Shown: in pieces, positions 32,664-34,598 of the stretch | Layout: every line of letters begins with the position of its first letter | How positions within the stretch are numbered: the stretch's first letter is position 1 | NCBI GenBank assembly: GCA_029245065.1 | Contig: JAQWQB010000031.1 | Location: 1-34,598, forward strand | Origin: Flavobacteriales bacterium | GTDB taxonomy: Bacteria; Bacteroidota; Bacteroidia; Flavobacteriales_D; Sanyastnellaceae | Reading direction: 5' to 3' | Length of the DNA stretch: 34,598 nt | The notes under the pieces: generated by a model | What the model was told of the DNA's origin: nothing | What the model saw: the letters and a program-made list of their open reading frames with translations, nothing else | The model's database searches: none | Program-made: the position numbers and the translations under genes

Positions 32664-33862
32664 AGCGTCAAAATCTTTTCTACAATGTCTTGGGCAACTT
32701 TCTCCTTGGATTTCAACTCAAAACTAGCCAAATTATTACTTCGATCGAGCATAGAAATCTTGTTGGTGGCATGTCCAAATCCTGCACCGTCATCATTTAG
32801 TGAGTTCAAAACAATCAAATCAAGGTTTTTGCGGGCAAGTTTGCCGCGGGCGTTTTCAACCTCATTGTCTGTCTCCAATGCGAAACCAATGAGTAGCTGT
32901 CCTTCCTTTTTGGCTTGCCCAAGGCCTTTTAGAATGTCGTCTGTTGGCTCCAGGTCAATGTTCAACTGTTGGTCAGACTTTTTAATCTTGTTTTGAACCT
33001 GTTGTTTTGGCCTGTAGTCTGCCACAGCGGCTGACATGACAAAAATATCGCTGTTCGCGAAATGGTGATCGGCTTGTTCCTTCATGTCAGCAGCAGAAAC
33101 AATGTTGATACGCTTCACCGAAGGGTCTTGTAACTCCAATTGGGTGGGGCCACAGATTAGTGTTACTTCTGCACCTTTTCGGCTGAATTCATTCGCAATG
33201 CGCATGCCCATTCTACCAGAGCTATGGTTCCCAATAAAGCGCACTGCATCAATTGCTTCATAAGTCGGACCTGCTGTTACAACTACCTTTTTTCCGTTGA
33301 AAGGTGCTTTCGCCAGAAAGTGGTCATTTAGGGCTTGCATTATTTCTTCAGGTTCAGCCATTCTTCCTTTTCCTACCAAACCACTTGCTAATTCTCCCGT
33401 TCCTGGCTCAATGAGAATATGCTCTCTCACTTTGAGGGCTTCGAGATTTTCTTGCGTGGATTCATGCTTGAACATGTCCAAATCCATAGCAGGAGCCACG
33501 GCAATTTGACATTTTGCACTGAGGTAAACCGCTAGCAGTAGGTTATTGGAAGCGCCGTGTACCATTTTAGAAATGGTATTCGCAGTTGCTGGAGCAATGA
33601 GCATCACGTCTGCCCATATTCCAAGGTCAACATGATTGACCCATGTTCCGTTGTGCTTGTCTTCCGTAAAATCAGAATGAACAGGGTGCTTCGATAGTGT
33701 AGCTAAGGTCAATGGTGTGATAAATTCCTCTGCATCGGGGGTCATCACCACTTTCACTTCGGCTCCCGCTTTCACGAGCAATCGAACAAGAAAGGCAGAC
33801 TTGTAAGCGGCTATACTTCCACTTACCCCTATGAGTATTCTCTTTTGATATAGCATATTCAT
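32654..33862 (-). CDS. coaBC: Bifunctional phosphopantothenoylcysteine decarboxylase / phosphopantothenate-cysteine ligase
   Basis: 402 aa from ATG 33862; a GTG three codons earlier is possible. This enzyme makes 4'-phosphopantetheine in coenzyme A synthesis. The N-terminal half is the FMN decarboxylase CoaC, with G-V-S-G-S-I-A-A-Y-K, the catalytic His in N-H77-V-D-L, the A-P-A-T-A-N-T and A-S-N-N motifs and P-A-M-D-x-D-M-F near 125-131. The C-terminal half is the ligase CoaB: V-V-V-T-A-G-P-T-Y-E near 193-202, D-A-V-R-F-I-G-N-H-S-S-G-R-M-G, and S-A-A-V-A-D-Y with the cysteine-ligase K-I-K-K loop. It begins the operon with DUF4835 and recN; a cluster of palindromes lies upstream and the rpoZ terminator ends the previous unit. 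Confidence 0.95.
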   Translation of the reverse strand: MNMLYQKRILIGVSGSIAAYKSAFLVRLLVKAGAEVKVVMTPDAEEFITPLTLATLSKHPVHSDFTEDKHNGTWVNHVDLGIWADVMLIAPATANTISKMVHGASNNLLLAVYLSAKCQIAVAPAMDLDMFKHESTQENLEALKVREHILIEPGTGELASGLVGKGRMAEPEEIMQALNDHFLAKAPFNGKKVVVTAGPTYEAIDAVRFIGNHSSGRMGMRIANEFSRKGAEVTLICGPTQLELQDPSVKRINIVSAADMKEQADHHFANSDIFVMSAAVADYRPKQQVQNKIKKSDQQLNIDLEPTDDILKGLGQAKKEGQLLIGFALETDNEVENARGKLARKNLDLIVLNSLNDDGAGFGHATNKISMLDRSNNLASFELKSKEKVAQDIVEKILTLCD

Positions 33863-33897
33863 TGCGAGCACTAAGTTCGGAGTTTATCGTCAAACGC

Positions 33898-33915
33898 ACA
33901 CGTGTTTAAACGTTT
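33898..33915. promoter_or_regulatory. Three overlapping palindromes upstream of coaBC
   Basis: ACACGTGT (33898-33905), GTTTAAAC (33904-33911) and AAACGTTT (33908-33915) are perfect 8-bp palindromes that overlap each other. They lie 36-53 bp upstream of the chosen coaBC start. Such a dense set could be an operator, but no match to a known site is claimed. Confidence 0.3.
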
Positions 33916-33956
33916 AATGGTGCTGTTTGCATTGGGGATCGCTATTAATGGGCACA

Positions 33957-33984
33957 AAAAAAGGTGATTGTTACATCACCTTTT
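33957..33984 (-). terminator. Rho-independent terminator after rpoZ
   Basis: Stem AAAAGGTGAT (33959-33968) pairs with 33975-33984 around a 6-nt loop. On the minus strand seven T follow. It lies about 21 bases past the rpoZ stop and separates the bamD-rpoZ unit from coaBC. Confidence 0.85.
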
Positions 33985-34005
33985 CGTATTTCGTCAACTT
34001 AACTA

Positions 34006-34374
34006 TTAAGCTTCTTCTTCATTTTTCTTAACTGAAGGAGGTAGTTGAGCTACCTCTTCGTCTGGTCTACGGAAGTATACTTTACCGTCCAAGAGCTCAT
34101 CAATAGCAACACTATGTGGCTTCGGAAGACGCTCATAAAAACGAGAGATTTCAATTTGCTCACGGTTCTCGAAAACTTCCTCGAGGTTGTCCTGTGTTGT
34201 TGCAAATTCTTCAAGCTTGGAAGTCAATTCTTCTTTCACAACCTTTTGAATCTGATTTGCTCGCTTCGACACAACAACGATTGCTTCAAAGAGATTTCCA
34301 CCAACCTGCTGATCAATCTCAAATGTTGAACGTGTTACCGTAGTACGTTCTGCTTTTGAATTCTTTATGCTCAT
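34006..34374 (-). CDS. rpoZ: DNA-directed RNA polymerase omega subunit
   Basis: 122 aa, matching the Bacteroidota form of omega, which is longer than the Escherichia coli protein. Omega helps fold and hold the beta-prime subunit. The core helices E-I-D-Q-Q-V-G-G-N-L-F-E-A-I-V-V-V-S-K-R-A-N-Q-I give the N-L-Y-E-A-v-v-v-x-a-x-R-A-x-Q-I type signature. The tail is the family's conserved P-H-S-V-A-I-D-E-L-L-x-G-K-V-Y-F-R-x-P. Its start overlaps the stop of bamD by 4 bp (ATGA type), so translation is coupled, and the terminator after it closes the operon. Confidence 0.93.
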   Translation of the reverse strand: MSIKNSKAERTTVTRSTFEIDQQVGGNLFEAIVVVSKRANQIQKVVKEELTSKLEEFATTQDNLEEVFENREQIEISRFYERLPKPHSVAIDELLDGKVYFRRPDEEVAQLPPSVKKNEEEA

Positions 34375-34598
34375 AATTTCTCGTTCAATCTATCGATCTC
34401 TTTTCTACTCTCTTCAAAGTAGAATTCCGCAGTCTTTAACTTGTCACTATCGGGATAAGAGGCTACAAATTTATAATAATGTTCGATGCAGTCGTTAAAT
34501 CTTTCCAATTTTACTTCATCTACGCTTCGTTCGGCGAACTTATAACTTGCTCGAACCATCAAAAAATACATTTCTTCTTTGTACGGAGAAGTAGGGTA
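34371..34598 (-). CDS. bamD: Outer membrane protein assembly factor BamD, C-terminal part (partial)
   Basis: The frame runs off the right edge; 75 codons are visible. BamD is a lipoprotein of TPR repeats that holds BamA and helps insert barrel proteins in the outer membrane. The visible part holds the last TPR helices: Y-P-T-S-P-Y-K-E-E-M-Y-F-L, then S-Y-K-F-A-E-R-S-V-D-E-V-K-L-E-R-F, then H-Y-Y-K-F-V-A-S-Y-P-D-S-D-K-L. This is the standard C-terminal pattern, including the Y-P-x-S before each helix. An internal ATG at 34571 is not a gene start. It overlaps rpoZ by 4 bp, as is usual in this phylum. Confidence 0.88.
   Translation of the reverse strand, partial: YPTSPYKEEMYFLMVRASYKFAERSVDEVKLERFNDCIEHYYKFVASYPDSDKLKTAEFYFEESRKEIDRLNEKL

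Noticed and set aside
34371-34571. Separate 66-codon gene starting at the ATG at 34571
   Set aside because: The frame continues open to the window edge with BamD-type sequence, so the ATG is internal to a truncated bamD.

Overview
The window looks like a chromosome segment from a marine-type Bacteroidota, most likely Flavobacteriales. The supporting signs are type IX secretion (T9SS) sorting domains at 1-104 and in the gene ending at 30096, a DUF4835/PorD-like gene, a TonB receptor with an N-terminal carboxypeptidase-regulatory domain, the gene order bamD-rpoZ-coaBC-DUF4835-recN, and TAnnTTTG promoter boxes just upstream of start codons. The lineage is an inference from gene content. I see no rRNA, tRNA, CRISPR array, insertion sequence or phage gene.

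Layout. 1-104 is the 3' end of a T9SS cargo gene, followed by a strong terminator and a spacer with three copies of a short GC-rich repeat. 400-5808 (mostly minus) holds a UbiA prenyltransferase, a tiny plus-strand degenerate receiver protein, and an apparent operon of MMPL transporter, HAD hydrolase and Tat-signal glycosylasparaginase. 5946-8444 (minus) holds mscL and dnaK, each with its own terminator. 8637-9823 (plus) is a TerB-like gene overlapping a signal-less BtuF-like metal-receptor gene. 9891-12176 is a patatin phospholipase fused to an outer-membrane barrel. 12219-16671 (plus) is a tight four-gene glycan operon: WbpB/WlbA-like dehydrogenase, flippase, GT4 glycosyltransferase and FemAB/GNAT-like acyltransferase.

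16668-21925 (minus) is a dense signalling block of five receiver-domain proteins. It contains a stand-alone receiver, a REC-PAS-HisKA_3 kinase, two paralogous NarL/LuxR regulators and a REC-PAS-SpoIIE phosphatase. It is the most unusual part of the window. Inverted repeats sharing GTAGGA/TCCTAC half-sites lie in its two larger internal gaps.

22012-22737 is a secreted hypothetical protein. 22841-25282 is an Lhr-like helicase of the ligase-associated DNA-repair family without its usual partners. 25314-27692 is a TonB-dependent receptor. 27823-30096 is a large secreted protein with a type B T9SS sorting domain. 30104-34598 (minus) is the core block recN, DUF4835/PorD-like, coaBC, then a terminator, rpoZ and the 3' end of bamD.

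Overall most genes are housekeeping or envelope functions. The possibly new biology is the receiver cluster and its inverted repeats, the glycan operon with its possible link to T9SS cargo anchoring, and several small odd genes: the degenerate receiver, the TerB plus cytosolic BtuF-like pair, and the orphan helicase.
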